NCBI RefSeq assembly: GCF_910591885.1
Contig: NC_063283.1
Coordinates: forward strand, 3,457,001-3,521,000
DNA length: 64,000 bases
Reading direction: 5' to 3'
Source: Bombus terrestris
Lineage: Eukaryota > Arthropoda > Insecta > Hymenoptera > Apidae
The notes under the pieces are model-generated. The model was given only the letters and a program-made list of their open reading frames with translations. It did not search any database and was not told where the DNA came from. Positions 38,208 to 52,006 of the stretch are shown one piece after another (position 1 is the stretch's first letter; each line of letters opens with the position of its first letter). The translations under genes and the position numbers were made by a program.

Positions 38208-40641
38208 TTTTCTTCTTTCATAACCGTGCTAGTCTCAGCGAACCGAACTTTATCGCTGGACATTCGATTCCCGATCGAACTACAGAATACTATAGTAAAT
38301 GTTGCGTGACTGATTTCAGGGTTGAAACGATCATTTGCACTTATATGAGTATGTACTAATCGCCGCTGGTGCAACTGCCAATAATTGAGGAAAAAACCGA
38401 TCGATTGAAATCATTGGATGACAGATAATCGTGGGAAAAGTGAAACTCTCTCTCTATATGCACCCATCGAGGCGACCGACTTTAATGCTCGCAAAAAAGG
38501 TAATAACGAAACTCCTCGAACGATTTAAACGGTGGGGCAAAGTAATTGCTTCGCGTTCTCTTCGCTGTTCCCTTCTTACTCCGCTTTCTTCTCGAGTATT
38601 AAGCTCCATTCACAACAGCGTCAGCCTATTTCAAAGCGGAAATAACGAAGCGGAAGCGTTGCAGACTGCACCTCCAAAAGTATCGAAGAAACTTAGGAAA
38701 AAGTATCAAAAGATTTGCGCGCTGTTAGTTGACAATTCCAACGATAGAATTTCTTTCTTCTTGCGGTCTGCCGCAAGACACATCGCGGAAGCTATTTACG
38801 TTGCACTTGGTGCTGGCACGTGCGCGCTCCACGATGCAATCGACAATAACAGACACGATCGTTACGGTATGTTGCATCGGTGCACTTTTTTTCGTTGGCC
38901 TTCGCCGCCGTTCCGCCATATCAAAGTCTTCGCTCGCGTCCCTCGCTTTTTAGGCTTCAAAGTAATCGTATCGAATCGATTTATTTTGCTACCGGCTATT
39001 TATTTTTTCTTATCGCTTCGATGGAAAGCAATCGATTCAAGACTTTACCAAGGACTCGCTGCATTTACGAATACCTGGCTAACGACGTGGCGTCATGCAA
39101 CTTCGTGTCACGATACGCAGCACGAAAACGCGCACCTGGCTCCAATGTTTTGGCAGTAAAGCTGTTCCTCTTTTAAAGAACCTACTTTTGGTTCCGATGA
39201 CTATAATTCGTTCAGAGATACTCTGTATTCGAATTACAAGAAATCATCAAATATATCCTATATTCGACTGTTCTACCTCCACCGACTGCGAACGTTCGTT
39301 CAAAGCAGTTAAGAGTAATTGCACCTAACTCGAACGGATGAAATTGTAGACGAAAAGCACGAGCGTATGTGCGCATAACGATCTGTTATCGTTGCCAGAG
39401 GAAAAGGCTTCTTCCGCTGGCTTGAGGAACGTTGCTGACAGAAACCTCTTCTCCGTAAGTTTCTAATTAGCTCTTGGGAGATCCGCCGACTGATTACAGG
39501 CCGTGAGATCGTCCCGTTGCCGAAGAAGAGGCGGCTCGCAGTCGCCCCGTCGTGTACAGAGAACGAGCTTTTATTAATAACTGCAAGAAACGCGGAAGCA
39601 CTAGCCAACGATCGTGAGTTTTTGTTCAACCACGCTGATATTATATCTTTCACTTTCCTATCAGTTTCCACCTCCTCTGATATGTAACGAAGAACCTCTT
39701 AGAAAGATATTTCGACGCATAGCTAAATCATCGGAGACGATGTTTATTCTGTTTGAGAAGTAACGCGCAATATGGACCATTGAACGCGCAACGGTTCGTA
39801 ACGGGTTACGTCAGACCAACCACCGTACGAATTTCCGACTTGCGAAACGCGACTCGTAGCTGCTTTACTTTTACTTCGCCAATGTTCCCACAATTCTTCG
39901 CGGTTAGCCAGCAAACTCTCGAAGCGAAGCAAATGTTGCATTTCTGCTGCGATAAAAATGGGATCGAAGTTGTTTCGCTGGTGCGACAGGTACGAGGATG
40001 CTTCGTGTCATTGTCGTTAGAATATATCGCGAAATTTCATTCGGAAGATTTTGGGAATAACGTGATTAGTCGTTGTCTAACGATACCTTGCACAAACGCA
40101 GCACATGTTGCGTCATTAGTCGGCTTATCTATACTCAGGTATCATAAGTTAATTAACGCGTTCGATAGAGTATACTAGAAGGTATTGGGTCGATGCAAAT
40201 TTCATTTGCGGAGTACGTTGAAAACTACGCTGTACTCTGATTCTCTTTTTAACAAGTTTTATACCGATGTGGAGTAAATTTTTACATGCGATACGAATCG
40301 ATACAGAAACGATATCTAAAAGAATTTTGGTTAATATTAGATGTGAAAACAAAATAGGACAGCGGATAAACAGTTATTTAAACACTGCTATACGATTATA
40401 TATTAGTTAAAATGCTTCAACGTATCTTATTAAAAATTCCTTACATAAATTTTCGAATAACGGATGGTTTAGTGACGAATAGTAGCGCAATATTTCTCAC
40501 CACAACATGTTGAGAAAAAGATAGCACCAACGCTAAAGAATAATGTAAAACACGCTACATGATTTCGACATAAAGCTTCATCAATTATATACATGCACCG
40601 GTATGAATTTGTAAGCTTAAAGAGAAATTATTCTAACTTAC

Positions 40642-40760
40642 CTGTTGCTCGTCTACCGTTGATTCGTTGTATCGCTTCAGAACGTGCCAGGGAATGAGTA
40701 ACACCCTCACTCAGCGACGGTGCGCACCAGACTGAGATCAAGTAGCGGACTTTCGGAGAT
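40642..40760 (-). other. Possible 5' non-coding exon
   Basis: On the minus strand a relatively GC-rich stretch ends at a strong donor (CAACAG followed by GTAAGTTA at 40641-40634). No long frame runs through it. It could be a non-coding first exon of CFAP61, whose ATG lies 2.4 kb further along the same strand and has a candidate acceptor just before it. Exon start and target are unknown. Confidence 0.25.
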
Positions 40761-41788
40761 CAAGCAACGGTCTGCAACTGCAACGTGAAAAAGTTGAGGA
40801 GAAGAGTGGGGAACATAGGTTGGGAAAGTAAGTAAATACTTGCCACTAACTCCAGTCGTAATCGAAAACAGGAAGCAAAGGAAAATTCTCTTCGATTTAA
40901 CATCTTGCTTTCCTCTCCTGCCTTTATCTTACTTGTTTCATTTTTATCGTTCGTTTCTTCAAAATGTTCTTACATCTGATCGTCGATGTCATCGGTATCA
41001 TCGCCATAAATTACAAAAATTAGATATTCTGTATACGAAGTCTTTCGATGCTCGTTTCATTTGCGATTAAGCTAGGAGATCCAGCACAATCATAGGAAAT
41101 CTGAAATTGGCAGGATCGGTGGCTACATATGATAACGCGACCTTCGCCTAGTTACATCATTCGCATTAGAATCGCTCTAATTTTACGAACGCACGGAGAA
41201 TACTTTACAAGGTGAACCGTCGCAAAGCGACGATATAAACGACATACATATCAACGGGGCATTGAAGGGACGATGACGCTTTAAAAATATAACATTTATT
41301 AGACATATTCTGATCTTACAAACAAAACTTCATATGATCATTATTAAATCGTATATTAAGTAAATAATGCTTTGTTTCAATAAATTAAAAAATTTATAAT
41401 TTCTTTCGCCGTTATCTAACTATCACAGAGGCTTGTTAATTTCAATCGAAACGACAGAGAAAATAATTAAAATGGAAAGAAAAAACGACTCCCTGCTTCC
41501 TTCACCAAAGTGATTGTTCTTTTTCGGAAGAAGTAAAATGCGCGCGTTTGAAATAGAAGATCACATATTATATATAACCGTTACATGTAAATTTCATACC
41601 GAAACTAATTTCTGCGACTAATACGGTTCTACAAAGAATAGAGTTGTATTGTTTTCCTCTATCGACTTCGACAAATGTTAAGAATCGTTAATCTCGTGAA
41701 TTCCATCATCGTGAAACCATAAAAAAGTGGACTGAGTAGCGATTCTTGTACGTTTAACTTATATCTGGAATCTCACGTATTTATTAAG

Positions 41789-41923
41789 TATATATATGCC
41801 ATTGTAGATATAGATACATATATATTTATTCCATGCACATATATGTATCAACATATATATCAACACATTTATATATACGTGTATATATACATATGTGCAT
41901 GTATATATATATATATATATATC
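41789..41923. repeat. TA-rich microsatellite
   Basis: Degenerate TATA, CATA and GTATA repeats ending in a pure (TA)n run at 41902-41923. Confidence 0.8.
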
Positions 41924-42509
41924 TACAAGGATTTTCGATGATCGTGTTATCATCTCTCATTCGACAACAGAGCCTTGAAGTAAAGTATTTTTCATACTGA
42001 GTAAAATATATGGTAATTCGGTTGGATCGTATCTAGGAACGTTTATTCTAATGAACAAGCGATATGAGCTTTTTAATTTGAATCAGCGGAATCTGTCGTA
42101 AAGTAGTAGAATCTTATAAAATGGAAGAGTAAGCAGAACAAGGGTACGGAAGCTTATGCTCAAAAAGTATAAAAGCAAGTTGCCTAAGCGCGAATATTCA
42201 TCGTTCTAAATCAGCAGGGTTTGGTACCGTAAGAAATATTTTTATAAGCTAAACGTAAATGATAACGAATCAGAGCTCGCAAAATAATATAGTTTAGAGC
42301 TCTTTTCGCGGTAAAATTTTTTATTATCTCCGGCAAATTGTATCTTTGTCGAGAAACGTTTAAAGTATCTCGTACGAGTGTTTTGCAATTTGAGCGATTT
42401 TCAAGAAACGAAATTTTTTTAGGCAAGATTTTTCAGAGATCGATATCTTACGATTTTAAATTTGAGATTCATAACAGTTTATCAGCATACGTTAGAGCTA
42501 TGCGTCTTT

Positions 42510-45284
42510 TCACCTGTCTTCGTTTACTTCGAAGACGTTTGCAACGTTCGCCTGCGCGCCTTGATTACCAGCGATTACTTCGTTATCTTTACCGTTCAGC
42601 GAGTTCTCGATTTTGTACAATACATCGTGGCAAAGTGGACAGCGGTCCTGGACGTACAGCCACTTTCGTAAACAAACACTGTGGAAGTAGTGATTACAGC
42701 GCGTGATCTTGGCACTTTGCATTTCCTGATAGCAAATAGCGCACACATCATCTAACACTCGAAGCTGTTCCGCCTTTGCTTCCGGAAGGGAATTAATCTT
42801 ATTAACAGCTGATCGACGCTTCATGAACACACTCCATCCGGCTTTCGCCTCACACCATATATTAAAGTACGCATGAATGCATATCATGATGGCACGAATT
42901 GCTCCACCAGATTCAAACACTAAGATCCAAAAGCCGTTGAAGAATAGGACAATACCGAATGCGAATTCGATAGTGTTACCGAAAGATCGTATTATATATA
43001 CGCAGTCGTCGAGTTGCTCCCAGAACACGCTACGGTAAGCGTCGATCAGGAAGAGGGAATAGATCGCAAGTGAAACCAACACTTTTACTATTACTTCGAT
43101 ACTAAACACCGATACTGCCAGTAACCAAGTGCTTACGGTATAGTGCGACCAAAGGAATATCAACAATGATACTGGAAACAGTATTAAAAATACACAAACT
43201 GCCAGAGCGCGGATGTGTCGATGAAGCGCTGGATTATGCGAGGCGCTGAGCGACATCAACAACGGATTGACGATGTTGTGGACGAAATGTAGAACCGCCG
43301 TAAACAATAAACAAAAATTACGGCACAGTCTGACCAAACGTTTCTCTCTGTCCAAACTCGTCAGTCCAGTTTGCAGGGCCAGCACGTAAAATAAAATCGC
43401 GGATACGGTACCGATACTCTTCTCCTCTTCGTCTTCCGTAAGTAGCACCCATTGAAAGAAACAACCGATGTAATCACAAATAAACGAAATTATGCTAGTC
43501 ATTCCTAAGACTGCCGTCAAAGTCTCGCAGCCATTGACTAATAAACTTCTAAGCATTATGTAGTAGGTGAACGTCTCTTCGCCATAATGATTTCCAAGGA
43601 TTTGAAACATTTGTCCTCCCACGCGTAACATCCAAAACATGCGTAGCACACACGGAATGTTCAATCGAATCCATTCGGTTTCGGCGAGCGCGGAAAGACC
43701 GTGATTGCTTATGAAATTACGCGCATATTGATAACCCATATAAATTGCGTTCATCATGGTGATGCCGTTAAACCAAATGACAAATTTACATACAGCTAAC
43801 GGAAGAAGTGTTGCGAACACTGGTAGATGATGGAGCACTTGTGTCTGAAAAAACATGTACGTATATTCGATAACGTGCGTATAAATGTAAAAATGGAATA
43901 TTTATGTTTTATGATATTTGAATATAAACTATGAGAAATATAATGTAACATATTATTACATAAATTGTAAGAAATTTATTGTTAATCAAAGTACTCTGTA
44001 CATACGCATATGCAAAAAATCTATTTTCCAAATGTTAAAACATGCGATTGTTTTAAATCCAAGTACGTCAAAATACATTAACGATTTAAATTAAACCGAA
44101 ATGCATTAAATTCAACTTACCGGGAGTGGACAAATGCCCAAAATCGACGGTGTCATAAAACTCAGTACAAGAAATTTTTGCAGAACCGGGTTTTTTGGTG
44201 CAAGATGAATATAACAAAAAATACTAGCTAATAAGCATTGTAATACATAATTCTGGATTATCAGGAAGCCTGGTCCTTCATTTAAAACGTATTTCAAGTT
44301 AAGATACAAAATATCATCAAGTATGCTAGTTGTTGATTCATGTGTGCTCACATATGTAATGATAGCTTTCATTGTACTAATATTTGACCAATAGGATATA
44401 AATATTGCTCCTACTGATATTAAGTATAGGTATACAATGATAAGATGTTTTGTCCATAACATAAATATACATATTGCAGTAATATATCCTGAAAAGTAAA
44501 TATTTGACAGTCAACCATTGATTTTTATTTTATTCTGATTCTAGTAAAAATGTAAATAATCATTAGTTCTGTTTGTATCGATTCATGAATACTTTATCAA
44601 TTGTATAAAGTTTGCTGCTTTTTACAAATGCAATGACCCACAAGAATTAACCTTGCTACTTTGAATATCGGTATGTCATTTTAACACTCCTAATAATCTA
44701 CATTGCTTTAAGTTTATCTACCAAAAACACTACTTTTCAACTATATTCTGACTAATAGACAACAGCAATCAATTTCTGACTAATAAACAACTATAAAATC
44801 AGGAAATGTTACACAAATGAAATGCATGACATTGAAGAGAGTCTATAATCTATATAATATAGTAAGTCTAGTTTAACTAATTTTACAAATACTTTGCTTT
44901 CATCTTAAATACTTTACTTTGTTTTAACAAATACACATACAGAAAAATATATTAAAATTACTAATAATTAAATATAGAAATCATACATAGAGTAAATATC
45001 TTACCTAAACAGCAGCATAGAAATTTTAGTAGAATTATGAAATGCATTTGGTAACCAAACTGATCAAAACCAAATAAATCTAGAAACGAAGTAGGTAGTA
45101 TCGAATCCACAATGTGGTCTGATACTTTTGATATTTTAAAATCATGTTCACTACTATCTAGCACAACATCGTTGTCAGATAATCCAAGTCCTATTCTAAG
45201 TAGTTCATCTATGATAAATAAAGGTGGAACTCTAATTATAACATCCACAAAGGTGTACAACTTCTCTCGTATAAATGTATCCAT
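42510..45284 (-). CDS. Trc8: Trc8/RNF139-type ER membrane E3 ubiquitin ligase
   Basis: Multi-pass ER membrane protein with a cytosolic RING that ubiquitinates membrane clients; in animals linked to sterol-related control and ER-associated degradation. Exons are 45284-45005, 44488-44121 and 43844-42510, phases 1 and 0, giving 660 aa (human RNF139 is about 664). The first two exons and most of the third encode repeated hydrophobic segments of the TRC8 N-terminal domain. The RING-H2 domain lies at about residues 584-622: CAIC, then CNHYFHSVC, then CPLC, giving all eight zinc ligands in the C3H2C3 order. A 38-residue polar tail follows. A donor-like site at 45486 suggests a non-coding first exon upstream. 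Close relatives include RNF145, but length and layout favour Trc8. Confidence 0.9.
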
Positions 45285-46539
45285 TGTTTCTCAAGTTTTT
45301 GCTTTTGTAATACAGATTTCAAAGATGATATTTTGTTCTTAGGAAGTGCAAAAACAATTTTCCCAATGCAATTCTATTTAATTTAGTTGGCTCAATACCT
45401 AAATTCAAAATGTCAAAATGTTAAAAATAAATAATATGTTTTGGTGTGTTCAATAAGCAATTAACGCTAAATTACACGTAAGCTTACCTCCAGAATTATA
45501 AAGTTTGTGGTTATTATATTCTCGAAACACACTTGTCTTAGCGAATAACTGGAATAATTTTTGTCATCAAAAATCGACGAAGCCGAGATAGTTTAAGTAT
45601 TGTGAATTATAATTTGCCAGTAATCAACGAAGGAAAATAACGAAGGAATGATTTAGACACCGAAGATGTAGCAGAAACTCAAACTTTTATAGAATCAATG
45701 TATCGAACTCGATCCTGTTTTAATATCATATAACGGAGGTTAAATAATAAAAAATTTGTCGGCTATTCTTTTTCCAAAATTGTTGGTTATAAAATAAAAC
45801 TAAATCGTTTTGCAGATATTACAAATAGGATTTTACCATCGTGTGAGAATATCGTAACAGCAGGCAAACATACGCAAATTTTCGGTTTTCGAATTTCTGT
45901 CAAAGATGTTTTTCTTCCTACACACTTCTACTCGTAACTCTTAATTTATGTTGCTCACCCGCGTCGACAACAACCAAAACACGTAAATCTAACAGCGACG
46001 GAATTTAGGCTAAACTACGTTTTTAAAATACGCGTAATTTTCCTCGACATAAAACGCTGTCGCATATACTTTAAAGGTTACAGAAAACATGCACAAAGAA
46101 TTTGAACGACTTGATCAGATGGCGCTATATTGCTTTTTCTATATACGTATGTATATACTGTGTGTATGTTTACGTTTAATGTGGTCTGAAAATACGTTAT
46201 AAATTTATTATTATCGTGTGTCATTAAATATACGTATCGCGAATATTTGGCTTCAGTAATTAAAGACATATCATCATACAGATATACGTTATACTGTCAA
46301 CACCTTAAAATAATAAAAAGTATGATCATTGAAGGATTTACAAAATGAAGTCATAACATTTCTTAGAAAATTATAATCATTTCACGTTCATTATTACGCG
46401 TAATATTATATTATTCCCGAGATAGGCTATGAAGTAAAGTAAACGATACGTGCAAGACTATAACGTTCATTCAAAAGTTAATCTACCAAATCACGTGCTA
46501 TATATCATCCCATAAATTGCGTCACTCTTTAGCACTTAA
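45285..46539. other. Trc8 upstream spacer
   Basis: Contains the presumed Trc8 promoter, including a minus-strand donor (GGAG followed by GTAAGC near 45486) that may end a 5' untranslated exon. No other gene is visible before the small frame at 46540. Confidence 0.4.
46492..46530 (+). promoter_or_regulatory. Candidate core promoter of the small secreted ORF
   Basis: An E-box CACGTG at 46492-46497, a TATA box (TATATAT) at 46499-46505 and an initiator-like TCACT around 46522-46526 lie in the right order, about 25 bp from TATA to the candidate start, and 16 bp before the ATG at 46540. Confidence 0.35.
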
Positions 46540-46719
46540 ATGTCTATACACAGCGCTATGTTATTGCTACTGCTTGGTCTTTCTGCTATTTCTTCAACTG
46601 TTAAACAAAGTTTTGTTCCAAGTAGAGCTTTTAATCCTTCGATATCAAACGTTAGTACTCAATCGAATCTTGATTTATCGGAAAGATCAAAAACTTCATT
46701 TTCAAATTTGGAAACCTAG
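46540..46719 (+). CDS. Putative small secreted peptide precursor
   Basis: Unrecognised 59-aa frame, intronless. It opens with MSIHSAMLLLLLGLSAISS, which has the form of a cleavable signal peptide. The remaining 38 or so residues are rich in Ser, contain no cysteine and have one N-glycosylation sequon (NVS). A TATA box and initiator precede it and an AATAAA follows at 46813-46818, about 95 nt after the stop. No dibasic processing site is obvious, so a neuropeptide precursor is not favoured. The frame could be chance, since short frames are common in such DNA; the match of promoter, signal peptide and poly(A) signal is the argument for it. Confidence 0.4.
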   Translation: MSIHSAMLLLLLGLSAISSTVKQSFVPSRAFNPSISNVSTQSNLDLSERSKTSFSNLET

Positions 46720-46966
46720 ATTAAAACATGTTCTCCATCTACGACAAAAATATCGTTAACGGCATCTTTAACTGTATTGCCTTTTTAAAATTCATACAGC
46801 ATGCAATGCAAAAATAAATTTCGTTAACATTCGTTATCTTTGATTTCTTTAAAAATAGAAACAAGATACGGACGTTATAAAGTTCAATAAAAAACGACAT
46901 GATTCAGGGAACTTGATTGAAACGACAGCGACTTAATATACGACGTACATGCATTAGAAAAAAAAG

Positions 46967-46991
46967 TATATATATATATATATATATATAT
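46967..46991. repeat. (TA)n microsatellite
   Basis: About twelve uninterrupted TA units. Confidence 0.9.
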
Positions 46992-47160
46992 TTATAATTA
47001 TAGATTCAATATTGATAATTTTATTATGCAAATTCATAATTTTATTGTTAATAGTATCATGTACTCTTTATCATTCGCTCGCAAGAATAGAAGATACTAA
47101 CTTTAATGATGTTTCACTGATAATGAAAGAAGGGGAGGAGCAGGAATGAAGAGATTAAAA

Positions 47161-47526
47161 TCAAATTTCAATTGATTCTGGAAGCATACTGATCTCGGAT
47201 GAAAATAATGGGAATACATCTCTAGCAACATCGAATATATTTCTCTCAGGCATTATATATTGTTTCACCATGTAAAACTCATCCTTCCTGAAAAAGAAAA
47301 AAGAAGAAAAAATACAATAAAAACATCGCGAGAAAATACTAGATTGAAGAAAGTCTAAAAATTTATACCGTAACACTAAGAATAAAATTTTTAGTTTTGT
47401 ATTTTTTCGTGTATACACCTGATATATTCGATGTTTAAATGCATATATCATTTCTTCCCGAAATAAGATAAATAAATGATTATATCTTTGATCTCCCTCT
47501 GTCTCTATACAGGCATGCAACGACAC
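47161..47526 (-). other. Possible two-exon terminal coding fragment
   Basis: One minus-strand frame stays open for 121 codons. A candidate intron lies inside it: donor GTATAC after CATCGAATATATCAGGT (near 47420) and a good acceptor TTTTTCAG at about 47283-47290. The two sides join in phase as HRIYQV-KDEFYMVKQYIM and run on through PERNIFDVARDVFPL to a stop at 47161. The composition looks protein-like but I recognise no family and see no convincing ATG. It may be the end of a gene whose upstream exons I could not find, or chance. Confidence 0.2.
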
Positions 47527-49341
47527 ATACGTGCAGAGTACAGAATATTCATACTGTCATCCGTTCAAAACTAGCTACCATGTAACTTATCTATATCTCG
47601 GCGCAATGTTCATTCGTTTCTTTGAATTAGTCGAATCTTAATGCGCTTGCATATACTACCGTATAATGCTACGTTCTAAAACAAAATGTCTTTTTTCATT
47701 TGTGATCTCTTCTTATAAATTCGCGTCTTCTTCATCTCTTCTTTACTACGACACCGTTCTAATCACTTACGATAAATCTCATTGACAATGTTTGCGCTCG
47801 CAGCATTTAATTCAATTCTACTTCTTTTTATTGTTCCTTTCTCGTTTTTCTCTGCAAACAAATCAATCGCTATCTCGAATTTGAACTGCCACTCGCTTTT
47901 AGTAACGCTGGGCATTTTTTGAGGCACATTATACAGTACAAAATAAACTCGACGATCTCAAAGATATTTGAATATTGGTGATGGTTAATCGAACATTTTT
48001 GAGATCCGTCCGAGCATTTTTTTCAGAAGCAATTACGATCAGGTTGAATGGTATAGAGTCAAAATCAGGAGTGAAAATTATTGTTACTCGATTTCGACGT
48101 AGTTTTGCTCATTATTCTCATTTATGCTTTACATCATTCTTCTCAAGACTACCTAATATATATGCCTTACGCTTTCTTTCAATTACATCTTCATTCCATG
48201 ATCTTTTACATTTTTTTCATAGCGTAAATTTCTCGTAAAAATCTGTACCGTGCAAACAGACGTTAAGTAATTTTGAATCCCGAAAAGAATTCGACTGTAT
48301 TATCCGCAATTTCCTCCGCTGAAAGTATGATGAAGTGTACAATGTAAGATAAATAGTAAAAATGACAGTATTCTTTACGCATAACATTCTATGGCACGAT
48401 TCTTCTTAACTCGACAATGGATACCATAATCGTTCTTTTTACCTAATTGCGTGCATTAGCGAGAAGAAATAAATTATGGAATTAATAACCGGAGAAAGTA
48501 TATTTCACGCGACAAGTTACATATAGTTGATCGACGTTACGAAAAATTTTATAGAAACCAACATTGAAACATTGCGAGTCCCGCTATTGTAGTTTTCGCT
48601 TCATCGTATCTCACGCAAGACAGGTAAAAAGACTTTTACGTATTCGCTATAAAAACGCTAAGTATGGACTAATAATACATGGTACTTTAATAAAAATAGA
48701 GCTTCAACATTCGGCTAGTAATACAATGACGTTTATTATATCACAACGAGACAGGTCCTGCGTGCCAAAATTCTACTCTGCTCAGTGTACTTCTTTTTAA
48801 CTTCCTTTACGTCAATTCAGATTGTCCGATGCACGGATGCAGCGATGATACGACCAGTTGTAAGGCATGTTTTTAAATATTCAAAATGTCTTTCTCGAAG
48901 GGATCCATACATACGAGACCTAAATCTCATCTCCTCGCATCAAGCAAGCGGATACAAATTGCATTTCCTTTTAAATTAATTTTATACCTAAGTTAATTTC
49001 AATCAATGGGATCCATTGTTGTTTTTTCATAGTTTATTATATTTCATTAGTCTCATATTCATTGATCCCGTTAGCAATTGGATTTTACGAAGATTAAAAG
49101 ATCTAACGGGAGCCCCGGGCTCTTCGTTGCATACTTCGAGTGTTTCGGAATATAACGGTTTTTTCGTAAAATTGTTTACTGCGCGAACAAGTATGGTTCT
49201 ATTCCGGTATCTCGACACGATCATTTAATTCGCAATCAATTACATCATCATGCTATCTAGCTAACCGAACAGATCAAGTCGTCATCACCGTGACTAAATC
49301 TGCATAACAGTTAACAAAACAAACAAGTTACGCAGAGTCCC

Positions 49342-49415
49342 TATAATAATATCAATAATAATAATAATAATAACTATAATTATAATAATAATAGCAGTAA
49401 TAATATTAATATTAC
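49342..49415. repeat. AAT/TAA microsatellite
   Basis: Imperfect run of ATA/AAT triplets, interrupted near the middle by AACTATAATTAT and AGCAGT. Confidence 0.85.
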
Positions 49416-52006
49416 TTAATTGTAAAAATACGTCTACGTTTTGTTCGAGTATAGAACGAATTTCACGGTTCCATCGCGTATTACTTTTGAAAACAAATTA
49501 TGATTACAACTTATCGATTATAATTTTGCATTTTTTTATTCGTGCGTCTTTTCACCTCCTATCTCTGTGAGTACACAATTGCCTAAATATCGCGTTACAA
49601 AGATACTGAGTAATAATCCTGGATTGGTACACAGTTATTACGTTTCATGCATTGTGTCTGCACGTGATTATTTGAAGATGGTTTTTCTTTTCTTCTTTCT
49701 CGTTAACATGGGAGTAACACGACTAAATTTCTTAAGCTATACCATATCAAATGCATTTTTTACCATCTTTTTATTTTTTAATAAGATAAGTTGTATGAAA
49801 GCTATGTTGCAAGAAACGTAATAATATGTAATATTTCTTTTTTCAATTAAGTTTAACTTTGAAGTCTAACTCAGAAAATAGATAATCAAGAATTTCCAGT
49901 ACCTAAAACTTAATGCTTAAATATTACATCATTTGAATAAGAATGTGATTAGTTTAAACCATTCAAAGCGCTTAGTTTAAAATAGTTCTTTTTTTATATC
50001 ACGCGTGTCTATTTTTGGCCATATAGCAGATCTTTCGGAGAATTAAATAAAAATTAAGGATGATTCACGTGTTAAAGCGAATCTCCTGTAATCATTTCCG
50101 CACAGCGATCATATATTTGTTTTTTTTTTTATAAAACTATATGATTGCTTATATGGTTAGGAAACCTCGAAAGTCGTTTATTTGCCTATGACTCAAGAAT
50201 TGTTATTCATACACGTGAAAATTATTAATTCTAATTCTCAATCATGTACAATTTAAGTCACCAATGTAAGGTATGTCTCGTTAAAGACAATTTTCGCTAT
50301 CGAATTTTTTCCATTGATAAAAAAGTTTCAATTTTATTCACCTTGATCGCAATCGATAATCCGCGCGTATGTTTCAATCACGCGTGGTTTCGTTCGAATT
50401 TCGTCTCTATAAATTCCACAATGTTGACGTTATATTCCGCTAATATATTTTACTCAGCACATATTTAATTTATACATATAAACTCTGCAAGCGCAGCTTA
50501 CCATCGTCAAATGCACTTTTTAGTTTTATTTTAATTCGTGTACGAAATCGCTGCTTATATGTGTAAGAGTATAAGTGTTAATAATTTGTCAATAAGAAAT
50601 ATTAGAAAACCTGTATTCCACTTACAGTTATCGTAAGTTCCTTATATTTCTTGACTGAGTCCTTTCTTTTTCTTATTATTAGAAAGCGGCAACTGACGAA
50701 TGGTGCTTTACACTCATACTCTTTACTGTTTAAAGTATGCAATGCATTGATGTTCATTTTTCTTCAAAGTTTCACTGAAAGGTGAATTTGTCTTGTCTTC
50801 TCATATTTTGACTCGTATCGGCGAATATTTGTTTTTTAACATGCCATGATAAGGGTATTTGATAATATATTTTATTTAGGAAATAAAGACACGAGGATAT
50901 AGGCCTATTATTTAATATTATCTTTTACTAAGTTATGTATGACAACAAACGACTAATTGAAATAATTGAAAGCTCGGCTTTCTTCTTAATGGTAACTGCT
51001 GGTATATTTTAAATGCAATTGTTAATAGTTATCAAAATATTTTTACTCTAAAATCAGCAACGAATTTGGTATATAAAGGATATAGTTTTTCGACACAAAA
51101 AATTTATTTTTGAAAATGAACTATCTACTGAAAACACAAAATTGTACTACGCGAGAAGTTATGAAAAAGAATACTGGATTGAGAATAAAATAGTAACGAG
51201 CTACACATTAATCTCACATCTCTTGGCACATATAATCATCTCTACTTTTAATTTTGCATGTCTAGGCATTTTGGTTGGCAAATAATTTATTAAGCAAAGG
51301 TATTATATGCTACACACATGTACCGAGGACACAATTATCGCATTTAGCGACTTTTAATTCTATGCAGTTGATCCTACTAATGCAGTTTCTTTTACAGATA
51401 CCATTCCATACGTAGAAAAATCACCTATATTAAAAAGCACTTTAAATCGTACGGTATCAAAATTTCTATGATACAAGCGAACTGAATATATTAATCTTCT
51501 ATTAAAATATTTAAATAATAACCGCCAACACGAGTCTCTTGATTGATTGAACTGTACATTTTTCTTTGTCAATGGGCAATGATTCCACGTGCATTTTATT
51601 TGAACTAGCGGAATTCAATAAATTGGAGAGCTATGCATATGTCTTTGCTTGCATGCATTTATATACATATATACGCGCGACAAGGTGTTACGTGCAATTC
51701 TGTATGTCTTTGTGTGTATACATAGTGTGTATGAATATGTGAGCTGTGTGGACGGCGCTACGTACACCACTTTTCGGTCAGTCAACCATTGACATATTAA
51801 TAGTTGACTTTCGTCAGTATAATTCAGACATCCCTTGTTCCACTGGGATTTTTCAGTTGAACGTGCCTTGCTCACGTCAATATGTACCGTTGGATGATCT
51901 GAAAAAATGGAAAGCAATTTTTCTTATTATTGTGAATAAAATTTATATTCTTGTTGTATTTATAATTTGATACAATGTTGAATAGACATACCTGCATACA
52001 GATGTG

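Larger units (their letters stand above)
38208..42509. other. Spacer without a supported gene
   Basis: Holds the CFAP61 promoter region at the left and the Trc8 3' flank at the right. Several long open frames occur (38458-39159 plus, 39753-40178 plus, 39309-39671 minus) but none shows a family signature or splice logic. A TA-rich satellite lies at 41789-41923. Confidence 0.4.
46720..52006. other. Long AT-rich spacer
   Basis: Contains a (TA)n run, an AAT microsatellite and possible exons at 47161-47526, described separately. An AATAAA on the minus strand at 51595-51600 is a candidate poly(A) signal for twins, about 400 nt after its stop. No other gene was recognised. Confidence 0.4.

Noticed and set aside
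38458..39159. 234-codon plus-strand open frame (ATG at 38458)
   Set aside because: Long for chance, but it lies in a locally GC-richer stretch, shows no domain, signal or splice pattern, and has frames open on other strands too. Not called without expression evidence.
39753..40178. 141-codon plus-strand open frame
   Set aside because: No family resemblance, no good start context; composition looks like non-coding sequence.
41759..41953. 64-codon frame rich in Ile and Tyr
   Set aside because: Translation of the TA microsatellite.
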